Positions 8,707 to 17,643 of a stretch of DNA of 64,000 bases are shown piece after piece. The stretch covers positions 186,001 through 250,000 of the forward strand of contig NZ_RQZF01000003.1 of assembly GCF_003858455.1 (NCBI RefSeq). The letters are read 5' to 3'. Both the position numbers and the translations under genes were made by a program. Within the stretch, counting starts at the first letter, position 1; every line of letters starts with the position of its first letter. The notes below the pieces were generated by a model. The model ran no database searches and was not told where the DNA came from. It saw nothing but the letters and a program-made list of their open reading frames with translations. The stretch is from Schaalia canis (GTDB lineage: Bacteria > Actinomycetota > Actinomycetes > Actinomycetales > Actinomycetaceae).

Positions 8707-8742
8707 AACAAGGCCGCCCCCGTATGCGGGGGCGGCCTTGTT
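8707..8742 (-). terminator. groES terminator
   Basis: A 16-bp perfect stem (8707-8722 with 8727-8742) and a TATG loop, 30 bases beyond the groES stop on the minus strand. The tail has TTGGTATT but no long T run. Confidence 0.8.
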
Positions 8743-8772
8743 CAGCGTCTGTCAGCTTTTGATCTTTTCCGA

Positions 8773-9069
8773 TCAGCGCTCAACGATGGCCAGAACGTCA
8801 CGAGCGGAAAGGATCTGGTATTCCTCGCCCGCGTACTTGACCTCGGTGCCACCGTAGCGGCTGTAGATGACAACGTCACCAACCTTGACGTCCATAGGCA
8901 CGCGCTGACCATTGTCATCAATGCGGCCGGGGCCCACCGCCAGAACTTCACCTTCCTGAGGCTTTTCCTTGGCGGTATCGGGGATCACCAGGCCAGATGC
9001 TGTGGTGCGCTCAGCTTCCACCTGCTTGATGACAATACGGTCTTCGAGAGGCTTAATAGTGATGGACAC
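8773..9069 (-). CDS. groES: Co-chaperonin GroES (Hsp10)
   Basis: 98 aa, full length. It forms the heptameric lid of the GroEL chamber. The family start [20 protein letters not shown] is followed by the mobile loop [19 protein letters not shown] at about 22-41, then EVLAVGPGR and [15 protein letters not shown], and it ends [11 protein letters not shown]. It has its own CIRCE-controlled promoter and terminator. No groEL follows: the next gene downstream is the frameshifted RelA-like gene. In many actinobacteria groEL1 follows groES, with a second groEL elsewhere; here the GroEL partner must be encoded outside the window. Confidence 0.98.
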   Translation of the reverse strand: MSITIKPLEDRIVIKQVEAERTTASGLVIPDTAKEKPQEGEVLAVGPGRIDDNGQRVPMDVKVGDVVIYSRYGGTEVKYAGEEYQILSARDVLAIVER

Positions 9070-9182
9070 TTCGCCGCTACCTTTCTTTATTCACACAAAA
9101 GTCGTCGGTCCCTGTAGTGCTGCCGTCGCGGGGGTCAGTTCTTCAGGGGAAGGCTGGCCCGCAGGCTCAGCCGATCACATCC

Positions 9183-9211
9183 AGCTTAGAACCCTATTGG
9201 CACTCTGACAA
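9183..9211 (-). promoter_or_regulatory. Candidate groES promoter overlapping the CIRCE element
   Basis: Read on the minus strand, TTGTCA (9206-9211) and TAAGCT (9183-9188) are 17 bases apart. The -35 box lies in the spacer of the CIRCE palindrome, so HrcA bound there would block RNA polymerase. Confidence 0.6.
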
Positions 9212-9223
9212 CCTGAGTGCCAA
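9197..9223. promoter_or_regulatory. CIRCE operator (HrcA-binding site)
   Basis: TTGGCACTC, nine bases, then GAGTGCCAA: a perfect inverted repeat that differs from the CIRCE consensus TTAGCACTC-N9-GAGTGCTAA at one position per arm. It is about 130 bases upstream of groES and predicts heat-shock derepression through HrcA. Confidence 0.93.
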
Positions 9224-9279
9224 AAGCTTGACCTCCCTCAGACATCTCAGACCGCACCCCCAGCAACTACCATGGGAGC

Positions 9280-10533
9280 GTGCTCTCCCCCATTGCCCTC
9301 GTCCTCGATAATCCAGGCGCGCAGCTCCTTGCCGAATGGGACTCCCACCCCGAACGCCACTCAATGAGCGCCTTTGACTTCAACGCCGCACTACGCGCCC
9401 AAGGAGCCTCCGCAGAGGTCGCCGCTGCCGTCATGACTCAGTGCGAACTCCGCGACCGCGCTCACGCCAAACTCGGCCCTATCGCGCGCCGCCTCATCTT
9501 CACACGTGACGGCATTGAACAAGCCACCCGCCTAAGCGTTGCCATCACACACGCCCAACGCTACGCCGCATCGGGGGCACGCTGTATTGCCGATCTCGGC
9601 TGCGGCAATGGCGGCGACTCCCTGGCCTTCCTCCTCGCAGGAATGAATGTTGTGGCCGTCGACATTGACGCGGACGCATCCAGCGCAGCCCGCTGGAACC
9701 TACAAGCGACCGCCGCATCCCTCCCCCTTTCTCCCCGCGCCGAAGTCCTCACGGCCGACGTCACCGCTCTCGACGTACCTGGCCTGGCTGCGCGCGGCGT
9801 GAATGCCATCTTTGCTGACCCCGCTCGACGCACCGGTGCCGCGAAAGGCTCCGCCCGCATCCTCTCCCCTGAACTCTGGTCCCCCTCGCTCCCCACCGTG
9901 ATGTCCTGGCGGGACTCCTACGCAAGAATCGGCGTCAAACTTGCCCCCGGAATCGATCACGCAGCCCTTCCCGCCGACTGCCACGCACAGTGGACCAGCG
10001 TTGATGGTGATCTTGTCGAAGCCGCCCTCTGGACGCCCGCCCTCGCGCCCGAAGGAAGTGGCCGATCCGCCCTCGTCATGCGCGCAGATGAGAGTCACGT
10101 CCTCTCCGACCCGCTGATTGACGAGGCCAACGCCCCCGTCCCCCAAGCGCCCATCGGTGACCTGGGGGAAATGATCGCTGAGCCCGACCCGGCAGTCATC
10201 CGTTCAGGCACCGTACGAGTCCTTGCTGAAGAACTCGGCGCGCACTTGATTTCAGACAAGATTGCCTACCTCAGTGGCAATGACCTGCCTGCAACACCCT
10301 TTGCAGCGCGTTTTGAAGTCTGTGATGTCGTCGCCTTACGCCCCAAGGCGATCACGGCAGCCCTGCGGGCGATGGATGTGGGACGCGTGGAGGTCAAGAA
10401 GCGCGGCGCAGACCTCGATCCTGCCACTTTACGCTCGGCACTGAAACTTTCTGGCTCTCAGGAGGCCACCGTCATTGCCACGCGTATCGCGGGGCGACAC
10501 CGGGCGATTATTGCTCGGCGCGTGCGCGACTAG
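9280..10533 (+). CDS. Class I SAM-dependent methyltransferase with THUMP-like C-terminal domain
   Basis: 417 aa from GTG 9280. The Rossmann SAM motif I is CIADLGCGNGGDSLAF at about 102-117, followed by VVAVDIDADASSAARWN, where the acidic residue after the second strand contacts the ribose. A DPAR motif follows motif IV (AIFADPARRTG near 178), as in the THUMP-like methyltransferase group often found beside groES/tsaD in actinobacteria. The C-terminal third (from about 300) contains FEVCDVVALRPKAITAALRA and VEVKKRGADLDP, matching that family's THUMP-like end. The substrate is unknown; RNA is suspected from the THUMP-like domain. The start is uncertain: no good ribosome site is visible, and ATG 9364 is an alternative. 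Confidence 0.82.
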   Translation: MLSPIALVLDNPGAQLLAEWDSHPERHSMSAFDFNAALRAQGASAEVAAAVMTQCELRDRAHAKLGPIARRLIFTRDGIEQATRLSVAITHAQRYAASGARCIADLGCGNGGDSLAFLLAGMNVVAVDIDADASSAARWNLQATAASLPLSPRAEVLTADVTALDVPGLAARGVNAIFADPARRTGAAKGSARILSPELWSPSLPTVMSWRDSYARIGVKLAPGIDHAALPADCHAQWTSVDGDLVEAALWTPALAPEGSGRSALVMRADESHVLSDPLIDEANAPVPQAPIGDLGEMIAEPDPAVIRSGTVRVLAEELGAHLISDKIAYLSGNDLPATPFAARFEVCDVVALRPKAITAALRAMDVGRVEVKKRGADLDPATLRSALKLSGSQEATVIATRIAGRHRAIIARRVRD

Positions 10534-10597
10534 ACGGTAGAAGTGCCGCAGCCATCCCTCGATAGCTTGTCGCACATCCCGGCATAGCGGAGCCGAT

Positions 10598-11674
10598 TCA
10601 GTCCGCGTCGGGAAGCATTGATGTCTGCGTCAACGGCATTCCCGAATCAGGTGAGAAATCCCATTCCGAAGGTTTCACGCCGGCACGCACAAGCTCGGTA
10701 CCCATAGCAGCAATCTGAGCGCCATTATCGGTGCAAAAACGCAGCGGAGGCATACGCACAGCCAGACCCGCAGCTTCAGCCCGCTGCGCCAGTAAGGCAC
10801 GCAGGCGAGAATTTGCCGAGAATCCGCCACCAACAACAATAGTGTCACACCCATGGTCAAGGGCTGCGCGCACAGCCTTGGCAGTCAAAGAGTCGTTGAT
10901 TGCCTCAGAAAAACCTGCGCAGATATTCTCTGGGTGAATGTCTTCCCCACGTTCACGAGTGCCTTCAATGTAGCGGGCCACTGCGGTTTTCAAGCCGGAG
11001 AACGAGAAATCGTACTTGTGACGTTCTTTGTCCTTACCAGCGGCCAAGCCTCGGGGGAAACGGATTGCTTCACGGTCCCCCTGCTGGGAGAGGCGGTCAA
11101 CATGCGGGCCACCCGGGTAGGGCAAGTCAAGGAGGCGTCCAACCTTATCAAAGGCTTCACCGGCAGCATCGTCAAGGGTGCCGCCCAGTTCGCGCACGTC
11201 GGTAGCAATGTCATTGACCAGCAGCAGATTGGAGTGTCCGCCAGAAACAACGAGGCCAATGAAGCGTTCTGGTAGGGGACCATCGGCCAGCTTATCGACA
11301 GCGAGGTGGCCAATAACGTGATTCACGCCGTAGAGGGGCTTTCCGATGGCGGTAGCCAGAGCTTTAGCTGCGCAAATGCCAACGGTGAGAGACCCGACCA
11401 GGCCCGGCCCTGCTGCGACAGCGACGGCATCGACCTCGTCAAAGGTGACGCCCGCTTCATCAAGGGCAGCCTGCAGTGTGGGGAGGAAGGATTCGAGGTG
11501 AGCGCGGGAGGCAATTTCGGGGATGATGCCGCCGTAGCGGGCGTATTCATCCATCGAGGTGGCAGTTCGGTCCGCTAGGAGTTCGCACCCGCGTACGAGG
11601 GCGACGCCCGTTTCGTCGCAGGTGGATTCAATACCGAGGATCAGGGGTTCTTGGCGTGTTGTCGACTCACTCAC
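10598..11674 (-). CDS. tsaD: tRNA N6-adenosine threonylcarbamoyltransferase TsaD
   Basis: 358 aa. Transfers threonylcarbamoyl from TC-AMP to A37 of ANN-decoding tRNAs, together with TsaB and TsaE. It opens LILGIESTCDETGVALV (ASKHA fold). The metal ligands are the two His of NHVIGH near residue 120, where many relatives have NHMEGH. Further motifs are VSGGHSNLLLV, GEAFDKVGRLLDLPYPGG, SFSGLKTAV and the nucleotide motif VVGGGFSANSRLR. It is separated from tsaB and rimI by about 4.6 kb holding sdhCAB and a zinc-ribbon gene, whereas tsaB-rimI-tsaD are commonly adjacent. A stop-free start at ATG 11674 fits family length. Confidence 0.97.
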   Translation of the reverse strand: MSESTTRQEPLILGIESTCDETGVALVRGCELLADRTATSMDEYARYGGIIPEIASRAHLESFLPTLQAALDEAGVTFDEVDAVAVAAGPGLVGSLTVGICAAKALATAIGKPLYGVNHVIGHLAVDKLADGPLPERFIGLVVSGGHSNLLLVNDIATDVRELGGTLDDAAGEAFDKVGRLLDLPYPGGPHVDRLSQQGDREAIRFPRGLAAGKDKERHKYDFSFSGLKTAVARYIEGTRERGEDIHPENICAGFSEAINDSLTAKAVRAALDHGCDTIVVGGGFSANSRLRALLAQRAEAAGLAVRMPPLRFCTDNGAQIAAMGTELVRAGVKPSEWDFSPDSGMPLTQTSMLPDAD

Positions 11675-11783
11675 CAGGTTATTCTAGCCTTCCTGTAGCG
11701 AGGAGCCAGTGGTAGGATCGCTCACTCTTCCGCACTCTCTGTCAGGGGAGCCGCAGGCGAGGTGAGTGAAGCGACAGGCGAGG

Positions 11784-12317
11784 TTAAGCCATGGGCTGAC
11801 CGCAGGTTGAACAGTAGCGCGCATCCTCAGAGTCAAGTTCCCCGCAGTTACGGCAGCGGACCTTGATGATTTCCTGGCTGGTGCCCATTCGAGTGAGGGC
11901 ATCACGCATGAGCGGTGTCTCTTCAAGCTGATCCTGCTTTTGAGCGCCCTCCGCGCGATTCCACGGCTCTGCGTCATCAACTTCTTGTTGAGGCGAGAGG
12001 ATAATGCCTGATCCTGCTAGTCCCTGGCGACCTACTGACTGAAGAATCCTGCCGAGTCCGACGAGGAAGATACCCGCAAAGGACAGGGGAAAACTGCCAA
12101 AGCCTATGCCGCCCAGCAGGTCATTTGCGGCACCGAGGTTCGGGCCCCGGAAAAAGACTGTGCTGAAAGTGAAGAACACCGAAGCAAAGAGAACGACACC
12201 GAGAATAACCATAGCGCCGCCGAGGTAGTACACGACCTTACGCCAGGGCTGTACATCGTATTGTTTGGGGGCATTTGCCTCGTAAGGGGATGAGGTTTGG
12301 CCGTGTTCCTCGCGCAT
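11784..12317 (-). CDS. Membrane protein with C-terminal zinc ribbon
   Basis: 177 aa from ATG 12317, chosen because GAGGAG lies six bases upstream. The first ~25 residues are hydrophilic and cytosolic. Two membrane segments follow (VVYYLGGAMVILGVVLFAS and FPLSFAGIFLVGLGRIL), then a charged linker. At the end is a zinc ribbon, CRNCG...YCSTCGQPMA: two CxxC pairs 15 residues apart. Such zinc-ribbon membrane proteins are common and uncharacterised in actinobacteria. It lies between sdhB and tsaD, same strand, 109 bases from tsaD. Function unknown. Confidence 0.75.
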   Translation of the reverse strand: MREEHGQTSSPYEANAPKQYDVQPWRKVVYYLGGAMVILGVVLFASVFFTFSTVFFRGPNLGAANDLLGGIGFGSFPLSFAGIFLVGLGRILQSVGRQGLAGSGIILSPQQEVDDAEPWNRAEGAQKQDQLEETPLMRDALTRMGTSQEIIKVRCRNCGELDSEDARYCSTCGQPMA

Positions 12318-12527
12318 GTTTTCTCCTCTGTCGCAGGACATCAATCAGTGTAGACAGTCCTATCCAGCGGTGCCGGGCAGGAGCATGCCGCCAGTCTGGC
12401 TATAGCCCCACCTCATTAGTGACGTGACACTTGTTGCGCAATGTGACAGCTACAGGTGCTCCGAAAGGTCACAATGCTCCCCCACGCAACTAAACCCACC
12501 TCTCCTGCTTAAACCTGTACAGACAAA

Positions 12528-12568
12528 GGCCCCGAGGAACCTGAGTGGAGAACTGGTTCCTCGGGGCC
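12528..12568 (-). terminator. Terminator of the sdhCAB operon
   Basis: A 14-bp perfect GC-rich stem (12528-12541 with 12555-12568), followed on the minus strand by TTTGTCT, 24 bases beyond the sdhB stop. Confidence 0.8.
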
Positions 12569-12591
12569 GATGCTTCAGGCAATCAACCGAC

Positions 12592-13335
12592 TCAGACGCC
12601 CTTAAGGGCTGCCATACCAAGCTGGCGGTTGAGGGTGGAGATCACATCAAGCGGGATTTCCTTGGGGCACACGGCTGCACATTCACCGATGTTGGTGCAG
12701 GTACCGAAGCCTTCTTCGTCATGCTGGTTGAGCATGTTCACCACGCGACGGTAGTTTTCCGGCTTGCCCTGGGGCAGAAGCTGGAGGTGGGTAACCTTCG
12801 CGGAGGTGAAGAGCATGGCCGAAGCATTCGGGCAGGCTGCCACGCAGGCACCACAGCCGATGCAGGCGGCGGCTTCGAAAGCACGATCCGCGTCCTGCTT
12901 GGGGATGGGGGTTGCGTGAGCGTCGGGGGCTGCGCCGGTGTTGACCGAGATGTAGCCGCCTGCCTGGATGATGCGGTCTAAGGCGGAGCGGTTGACAACC
13001 AGGTCCTTGATGACCGGGAAGGCGGTTGCTCGCCAGGGCTCGATGGTGATGGTGTCGCCATCGTTGAAGGTACGCATGTGGAGCTGGCAGGTCGTAGTGA
13101 CCTCCGGGCCGTGGGCGATACCGTCAATGACGATGCCACATTGACCGCAGATACCTTCACGGCAGTCTGAGTCGAATGCGATGGGTTCTTCACCGCGAGC
13201 AAACAGCTCTTCGTTCAAGACGTCGAGCATCTCAAGGAAGGAAGATTCCTCGGAAATGCCGCGGATCTGGTATTCGTGCATGGCGCCTTCGGCCTCAGGG
13301 CCGGACTGACGCCAGATCTTCAGTGTCAGGTTCAC
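12592..13335 (-). CDS. sdhB: Succinate dehydrogenase/fumarate reductase iron-sulfur subunit
   Basis: 247 aa. Carries electrons between the flavin subunit and the membrane quinone site. [2Fe-2S] ligands are in [11 protein letters not shown]...TCQLH (about 57-85). The [4Fe-4S] motif is [13 protein letters not shown] near 157, and the last cluster uses [15 protein letters not shown] near 212. The C-xx-G-x-C...CP pattern is that of the menaquinone-type branch shared with B-type (di-haem) enzymes. Its ATG overlaps the sdhA stop by four bases, so translation is coupled. The terminator follows directly. Confidence 0.96.
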   Translation of the reverse strand: MNLTLKIWRQSGPEAEGAMHEYQIRGISEESSFLEMLDVLNEELFARGEEPIAFDSDCREGICGQCGIVIDGIAHGPEVTTTCQLHMRTFNDGDTITIEPWRATAFPVIKDLVVNRSALDRIIQAGGYISVNTGAAPDAHATPIPKQDADRAFEAAACIGCGACVAACPNASAMLFTSAKVTHLQLLPQGKPENYRRVVNMLNQHDEEGFGTCTNIGECAAVCPKEIPLDVISTLNRQLGMAALKGV

Positions 13336-15308
13336 TTGTAGCTCCGCTGCTTCAGCTCGATGTTGTTGTAGACGAGATCTTCCTTATGCAGGACGGGGGG
13401 CTGGCCTTCGCCGGTCCACTCCCATGCTGCGACGTAGAGGAACTTGTCATCATGACGCAGTGCTTCACCTTCGGGGGTCTGCGATTCGGCGCGGAAGTGG
13501 CCGCCGCAGGATTCCTCGCGGTGGAGGGCGTCAATGCACATGAGTTCGCCCAGTTCCATGAAGTCGGCAACGCGGCCGGCCTTCTCGAGGGACTGGTTGA
13601 GCTCGCCAATGGACTTGCCGGGAACACGGACGTTCTGCCAGAACTCCTCGCGGAGCTTGCGGATCATGCCGATGGCCTTTGTCAGGCCTTCCTCGGTACG
13701 TTCCATGCCGCAGTATTCCCACATGATGTTGCCCAGTTCCTTGTGGAAGGAGTCCACGGAACGGGTGCCGTTGACGGCCATCAAGCGGTCGATACGTGCC
13801 TGTGCTTCTTCCAGCGCTGCAACGACGTCAGGGGAGCTTTCATCCAGCTTGGGCAGGTTGAAGGCGTGTGCCAGGTAGTCGTTGATGGTGTTGGGCAGAA
13901 CGAAGTAGCCATCCGACAGGCCCTGCATGAGTGCGGAGGCGCCCAGGCGGTTTGCACCGTGGTCGGAGAAGTTGGCTTCGCCGGTGACGTAGAGGCCGGG
14001 CAGGTTGGACTCAAGGTCGTAGTCAACCCACAGGCCACCCATCGTGTAGTGGACGGCGGGGTAGATACGCATCGGAGTCTCGTAGGGGTTGTCGCCCGTG
14101 ATGCGCTCGTACATGTCGAAGAGGTTGCCGTACTTTGCGGAAACGGCAGCCATACCCATGCGGTTGATGGCATCGGAGAAGTCGAGGTAGACACCGCGTG
14201 CGACGCCGTCAATCTTGGGTCCAACGCCTCGGCCTTCGTCGCACATGTTCTTTGCCTGGCGGGAGGCAATGTCACGGGGGACGAGGTTACCGAAGGCAGG
14301 GTAGATGCGCTCCAGGTAGTAGTCGCGATCTTCTTCGGGAATGTCTCGGGGATCCTTTTCGCAGTCTTCTGCCTTCTTGGGTACCCAGATGCGGCCGTCG
14401 TTACGGAGCGACTCGGACATGAGGGTGAGCTTAGACTGCTGGTCACCGTGCTGCGGGATGCAGGTGGGGTGAATCTGGGTGAAGCAGGGGTTGCCGAAGT
14501 AAGCACCCTTGCGGTGTGCACGCCACACGGCGGTGGCGTTACAGCCCATAGCGTTGGTGGACAAGAAGAAGACGTTGCCGTAGCCGCCCGATGCGAGGAC
14601 GACGGCGTCAGCGACGAAGGTTTCCAGCTTGCCGGTGGACATGTCGCGGGCGACGATGCCGCGGGCGCGGCCATCAGAAACGATCAATTCGACCATTTCG
14701 TGACGGGGGTATTCCTTGACGGTGCCTGCGGCAACCTGGCGTTCCATGGCCTGGTAGGCGCCGATGAGGAGCTGCTGGCCTGTCTGGCCGCGTGCGTAGA
14801 AGGTACGGGACACCTGCACGCCGCCGAAGGAGCGGTTGTCGAGCAGGCCGCCGTATTCGCGGGCGAAGGGAACACCCTGGGCGACGCACTGGTCGATGAT
14901 CGCTGCAGAGACCTCGGCGAGGCGGTAGACGTTGGTTTCACGCGCACGGTAGTCGCCGCCCTTGACGGTGTCGTAGAAGAGGCGGTGCACGGAGTCGTTG
15001 TCGTTGCGGTAGTTCTTCGCGGCGTTGATACCACCCTGCGCGGCAATGGAGTGCGCGCGGCGGGCGGAGTCCTGGTAGAAGAACACGTCAACGTTGTAGC
15101 CCATTTCGCCCAGCGACGCTGCGGCTGCGCCACCGGCGAGGCCGGAGCCAACGATGATGACGCGCAGCTTACGACGGTTGGCGGGGTTGACGAGGGCTGC
15201 GGTGAACTTGCGCTGCTCCCACATCTGGGAGATCGGCTGGCTCAGGTCAGCCTTGGTGTCGGCAATGGCTTCACCTTCGCGGTAGAAGCCTTTAATCAGG
15301 TCAGTCAT
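13332..15308 (-). CDS. sdhA: Succinate dehydrogenase/fumarate reductase flavoprotein subunit
   Basis: 658 aa. Oxidises succinate to fumarate (or the reverse) with covalently bound FAD. The dinucleotide fold is [20 protein letters not shown] near 50. [19 protein letters not shown] contains the His that carries FAD. Substrate-site segments include [21 protein letters not shown] (with the catalytic Arg) and [11 protein letters not shown]. Near the C-terminus [11 protein letters not shown] is typical. Length fits the large di-haem class. The start has GAGGAAGG nine bases upstream. A 997-codon frame is open on the opposite strand over this operon, a codon-bias shadow. Confidence 0.97.
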   Translation of the reverse strand: MTDLIKGFYREGEAIADTKADLSQPISQMWEQRKFTAALVNPANRRKLRVIIVGSGLAGGAAAASLGEMGYNVDVFFYQDSARRAHSIAAQGGINAAKNYRNDNDSVHRLFYDTVKGGDYRARETNVYRLAEVSAAIIDQCVAQGVPFAREYGGLLDNRSFGGVQVSRTFYARGQTGQQLLIGAYQAMERQVAAGTVKEYPRHEMVELIVSDGRARGIVARDMSTGKLETFVADAVVLASGGYGNVFFLSTNAMGCNATAVWRAHRKGAYFGNPCFTQIHPTCIPQHGDQQSKLTLMSESLRNDGRIWVPKKAEDCEKDPRDIPEEDRDYYLERIYPAFGNLVPRDIASRQAKNMCDEGRGVGPKIDGVARGVYLDFSDAINRMGMAAVSAKYGNLFDMYERITGDNPYETPMRIYPAVHYTMGGLWVDYDLESNLPGLYVTGEANFSDHGANRLGASALMQGLSDGYFVLPNTINDYLAHAFNLPKLDESSPDVVAALEEAQARIDRLMAVNGTRSVDSFHKELGNIMWEYCGMERTEEGLTKAIGMIRKLREEFWQNVRVPGKSIGELNQSLEKAGRVADFMELGELMCIDALHREESCGGHFRAESQTPEGEALRHDDKFLYVAAWEWTGEGQPPVLHKEDLVYNNIELKQRSYK

Positions 15309-15323
15309 TATTCAGTGCCTTCC

Positions 15324-16028
15324 TCAGATGGTGATGAATCCGAGCACGATGGCAACCGGCGGGAGCATGAACATCAGGAAGATGATGCCGCCGATGAGGC
15401 CCGAAAGAATCTCGAGCGGCTTGCGGGTGCCAGCACGGACCCAGCCCAGAGATTGGAAGGCGGACCAGAAGCCGTGAGCGACGTGCAGGCAGGCTGCGGC
15501 GACGAACACCAGGTAGACGAGGACCCAGATGGGGTTCTGGAAGGACAGAACCATGCGCTCGTAGGGGGTGTTGTCGTGAACGAAGCCGGTCTGAACGGTG
15601 CCGGTGGTGAAGTGGAGGATGTGGAAGAGGATGAGGCCGAGCAGGACGACTGCGGTGACGCGCATGGTGCGCGCTGCGTAGGCGTCAGCGGCGTTCTTCT
15701 TCACCACGTAGCGGGAGCGACGGGCGCGAGCCGAACGATGCCAGGTGATGGCGGCGGCGGCTACGTGGATCACGAGCATCAGCAGCATTGCTGCGCGGAA
15801 GACCCAGATGAATGCGCCGTGGGGGAAGATGGGGTACAGCGCCTCGTGATGCAGCCAGTGAGCGTAGCTGTCGTACGCTTCCTGACCGAGGAACATCTTG
15901 AGGTTTCCGTAGGAATGGAACAGGAGGAAGAGGACGAAGACGATGCCGGAGACTGCCATGAGTTGCTTGACGAACACACTGGTAGTCCACGCGCGACGCT
16001 TCTTCGTTGCGACATTTGTAGTGGCCAT
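15324..16028 (-). CDS. sdhC: Succinate dehydrogenase cytochrome b subunit (di-haem, single-chain anchor)
   Basis: 234 aa integral membrane protein with five predicted helices: VSGIVFVLFLLFHSYGNL, FIWVFRAAMLLMLVIHVAAA, VVLLGLILFHILHFTTG, WVLVYLVFVAAACLHVAHG and IGGIIFLMFMLPPVAIVLGF. His residues in helices 1, 2, 3 and 4 (FHSYGN, IHV, FHILHF, LHVAHG) supply two haem b groups. This is the B-type anchor, which needs no SdhD, and none is present. It is first in the operon sdhC-A-B, 15 bases before sdhA. Such enzymes pair with menaquinone and may run as fumarate reductases; direction cannot be told from sequence. Confidence 0.95.
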   Translation of the reverse strand: MATTNVATKKRRAWTTSVFVKQLMAVSGIVFVLFLLFHSYGNLKMFLGQEAYDSYAHWLHHEALYPIFPHGAFIWVFRAAMLLMLVIHVAAAAITWHRSARARRSRYVVKKNAADAYAARTMRVTAVVLLGLILFHILHFTTGTVQTGFVHDNTPYERMVLSFQNPIWVLVYLVFVAAACLHVAHGFWSAFQSLGWVRAGTRKPLEILSGLIGGIIFLMFMLPPVAIVLGFITI

Positions 16029-16253
16029 GATGGAACAGTAACCGGCAATATCACCGTGGATGTGGGACCGGCGACCTGCCCACCTAGGACCTTTGTGCCG
16101 CTACCTTCTTTTTTGGCGGAATCTCGCGGCTTTTCTCCCTCCGACTGCCAGCACACAGCAGGCTCTTGAGTGTCAGAAAAATACCTGCGTAGCTACCACC
16201 GGGGGCGTATTTAAACAACAGGGCTTTCTCAAATTACTCAGCACTGTCTTTTC

Positions 16254-16760
16254 TTAGTGAACACTTGTGTTGTCGGCACGCTCTCGAAGCATTGTGACAG
16301 CGTCTTCAAGGGGGTGGCGGAAGTAGTTGCGAATCCGCCCGATGATCTCAAAACCGTACCGCCTGTAGAGCCCTTGTGCCGCCTCGTTAGAGGCTCGCAC
16401 CTCAAGGAAGATGCGTTCGCTTCCTGCAGCCTCTGCGGCTGAGAGGAGGTCTGCGAGCAGTCGGGCTCCCACGCCTTTGCCTCGCCACTGGGGAAGGACA
16501 CCAATGGTCATCACGTCGGCGTCAGGGCCAAGGGTGATCCCGGCATAGCCGACGATCTCACCAGAGGCACCATCTGTGTTGGCATAGGCAGCAACATAGT
16601 GTCGGCCGGCAGCACGGAGTTCTTCGTCAACCATGCCGGGCGTCCAGGGATCCTCAGGGAAGATAGCCTGCTCCAGAGCACACACAGTCGGCACGTCGGC
16701 AGCGGTCATGGGGCGAAGCTCGACGACTAGGCCACCATTAGCGTTTGGCACAGTGCTCAC
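16254..16760 (-). CDS. rimI: Ribosomal protein S18 alanine N-acetyltransferase RimI (GNAT)
   Basis: 168 aa GNAT-fold acetyltransferase. The acetyl-CoA loop is LPQWRGKGVGARLLADLL (Q/RxxGxG/A) near 95, and the family C-terminal block is RIFLEVRASNEAAQGLYRRY, then GFEIIGRIRNYF. It usually acetylates the N-terminal Ala of S18, though actinobacterial versions can be broader. Its start overlaps the tsaB stop by four bases, forming the conserved tsaB-rimI pair. It is the last gene of that unit. Confidence 0.93.
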   Translation of the reverse strand: MSTVPNANGGLVVELRPMTAADVPTVCALEQAIFPEDPWTPGMVDEELRAAGRHYVAAYANTDGASGEIVGYAGITLGPDADVMTIGVLPQWRGKGVGARLLADLLSAAEAAGSERIFLEVRASNEAAQGLYRRYGFEIIGRIRNYFRHPLEDAVTMLRERADNTSVH

Positions 16761-17452
16761 AGGCGTGCGGCGGGTTGTCCGTGAATGTCAGGGCGACGCA
16801 GGTAGAGGGGCTCGGTATCGAGTGAGTCCTCTAAGCCGCGAGAAAGACGAGCGGTGACGATGCGTGCAAGGACGGCGGCATCAAGAGGAGCGATGGGGCC
16901 TTGCTCAAGTCCGGCGAGGTCGGCTTCCGCGTGAGGCGGTAGCGGAGCGCAGGACACGAGACGCACGGCGTTGCTCTTGACGGAGCGTGCGAGGTCGGCG
17001 GCAGATTCAACCTCGGGTCCTTCAAGACGGGTGACGTCGTCGGGCCCTTCTGTGCGGTAGCGCGCCCAGTAGAGTTCTTTGCGTCGCGCGTCGCTGAGTG
17101 CGATGACCTCGGTTTCTTGAGAGAGAAGGTCGAGGGCCTGGCGAGCGATGACGTCAAGACTTGATACGCCATAGACGGGGATACTCGCCGCTGCGGCGAA
17201 AACTCGCGCTGACACCAGTCCGGCGCGCAGGCCGGTGAAGGGGGCGGGGCCGGTCCCCACGGCGATAGCTGTCAGCCCCGCTTCGGTGAGTGTGGTGGGC
17301 AGACCGGCGTCAGCTAACGCTTCACGTACGAGGGGGGTGATGGATTCAGCGTGGTGGCGGCCCGATTCGTTACGGGTGCGTGCCAGCACTTTTCCGTCGC
17401 GTACGAGGGCGATAGCAGTTGCCTGCGAGGTGTCGATGCACAGTATGGTCAC
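16757..17452 (-). CDS. tsaB: tRNA threonylcarbamoyladenosine biosynthesis protein TsaB
   Basis: 231 aa, inactive-ASKHA scaffold that dimerises with TsaD. It opens ILCIDTSQATAIALV and contains RHHAESITPLVREAL and the conserved VGTGPAPFTGLRAGLVSARVFA near 68-90, which is the diagnostic GPGSFTG-like loop. The C-terminal ends PLYLRRPDI, also typical. The GTG start at 17452 begins the sequence MTILCIDTS. A 191-base gap separates it from tsaE upstream, so a separate promoter is possible. That gap contains the split palindrome reported at 17509-17536. Confidence 0.95.
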   Translation of the reverse strand: MTILCIDTSQATAIALVRDGKVLARTRNESGRHHAESITPLVREALADAGLPTTLTEAGLTAIAVGTGPAPFTGLRAGLVSARVFAAAASIPVYGVSSLDVIARQALDLLSQETEVIALSDARRKELYWARYRTEGPDDVTRLEGPEVESAADLARSVKSNAVRLVSCAPLPPHAEADLAGLEQGPIAPLDAAVLARIVTARLSRGLEDSLDTEPLYLRRPDIHGQPAARL

Positions 17453-17508
17453 AGAAGGATTTTACTTCCTGGAAGAAGGAGGGTGCTCTGTCAGGTCAGC
17501 CACGGTGC

Positions 17509-17536
17509 TGTTTCACGAAGGATTGCCTGTGAAACA
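17509..17536. repeat. 8-bp inverted repeat with parS-like half-sites
   Basis: TGTTTCAC (17509-17516) and GTGAAACA (17529-17536) are perfect inverted halves separated by 12 bases, 57 bases upstream of tsaB. Joined they would spell parS, but the spacer rules out a normal ParB site. A regulator operator is possible. Confidence 0.5.
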
Positions 17537-17621
17537 CGCGCTGCGCCTAGGGCGGGCAGATGCCCTCACGTCGACGGCGCATAGCTCCTATCCCCGCCAC
17601 GGGCGCTGTTATCCCAACAAG

Positions 17622-17642
17622 ACTGGGGTTCTGAGCCCCAGT
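17622..17642 (-). terminator. Possible terminator after tsaE
   Basis: ACTGGGG (17622-17628) pairs with CCCCAGT (17636-17642) immediately after the tsaE stop on the minus strand, followed by CTTGTTGG. The stem is only 7 bp, so it is weak. Confidence 0.4.
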
Positions 17643-17643
17643 G

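Noticed and set aside
13176-16169. A 997-codon plus-strand open frame antisense to sdhCAB
   Set aside because: The three sdh genes on the other strand are conserved in full. The antisense frame has no recognisable domain and arises from codon bias.
17509-17536. parS chromosome-partition site
   Set aside because: The halves match, but the 12-bp spacer does not fit ParB binding, and no parAB genes or replication origin lie nearby. Kept only as an unexplained inverted repeat.
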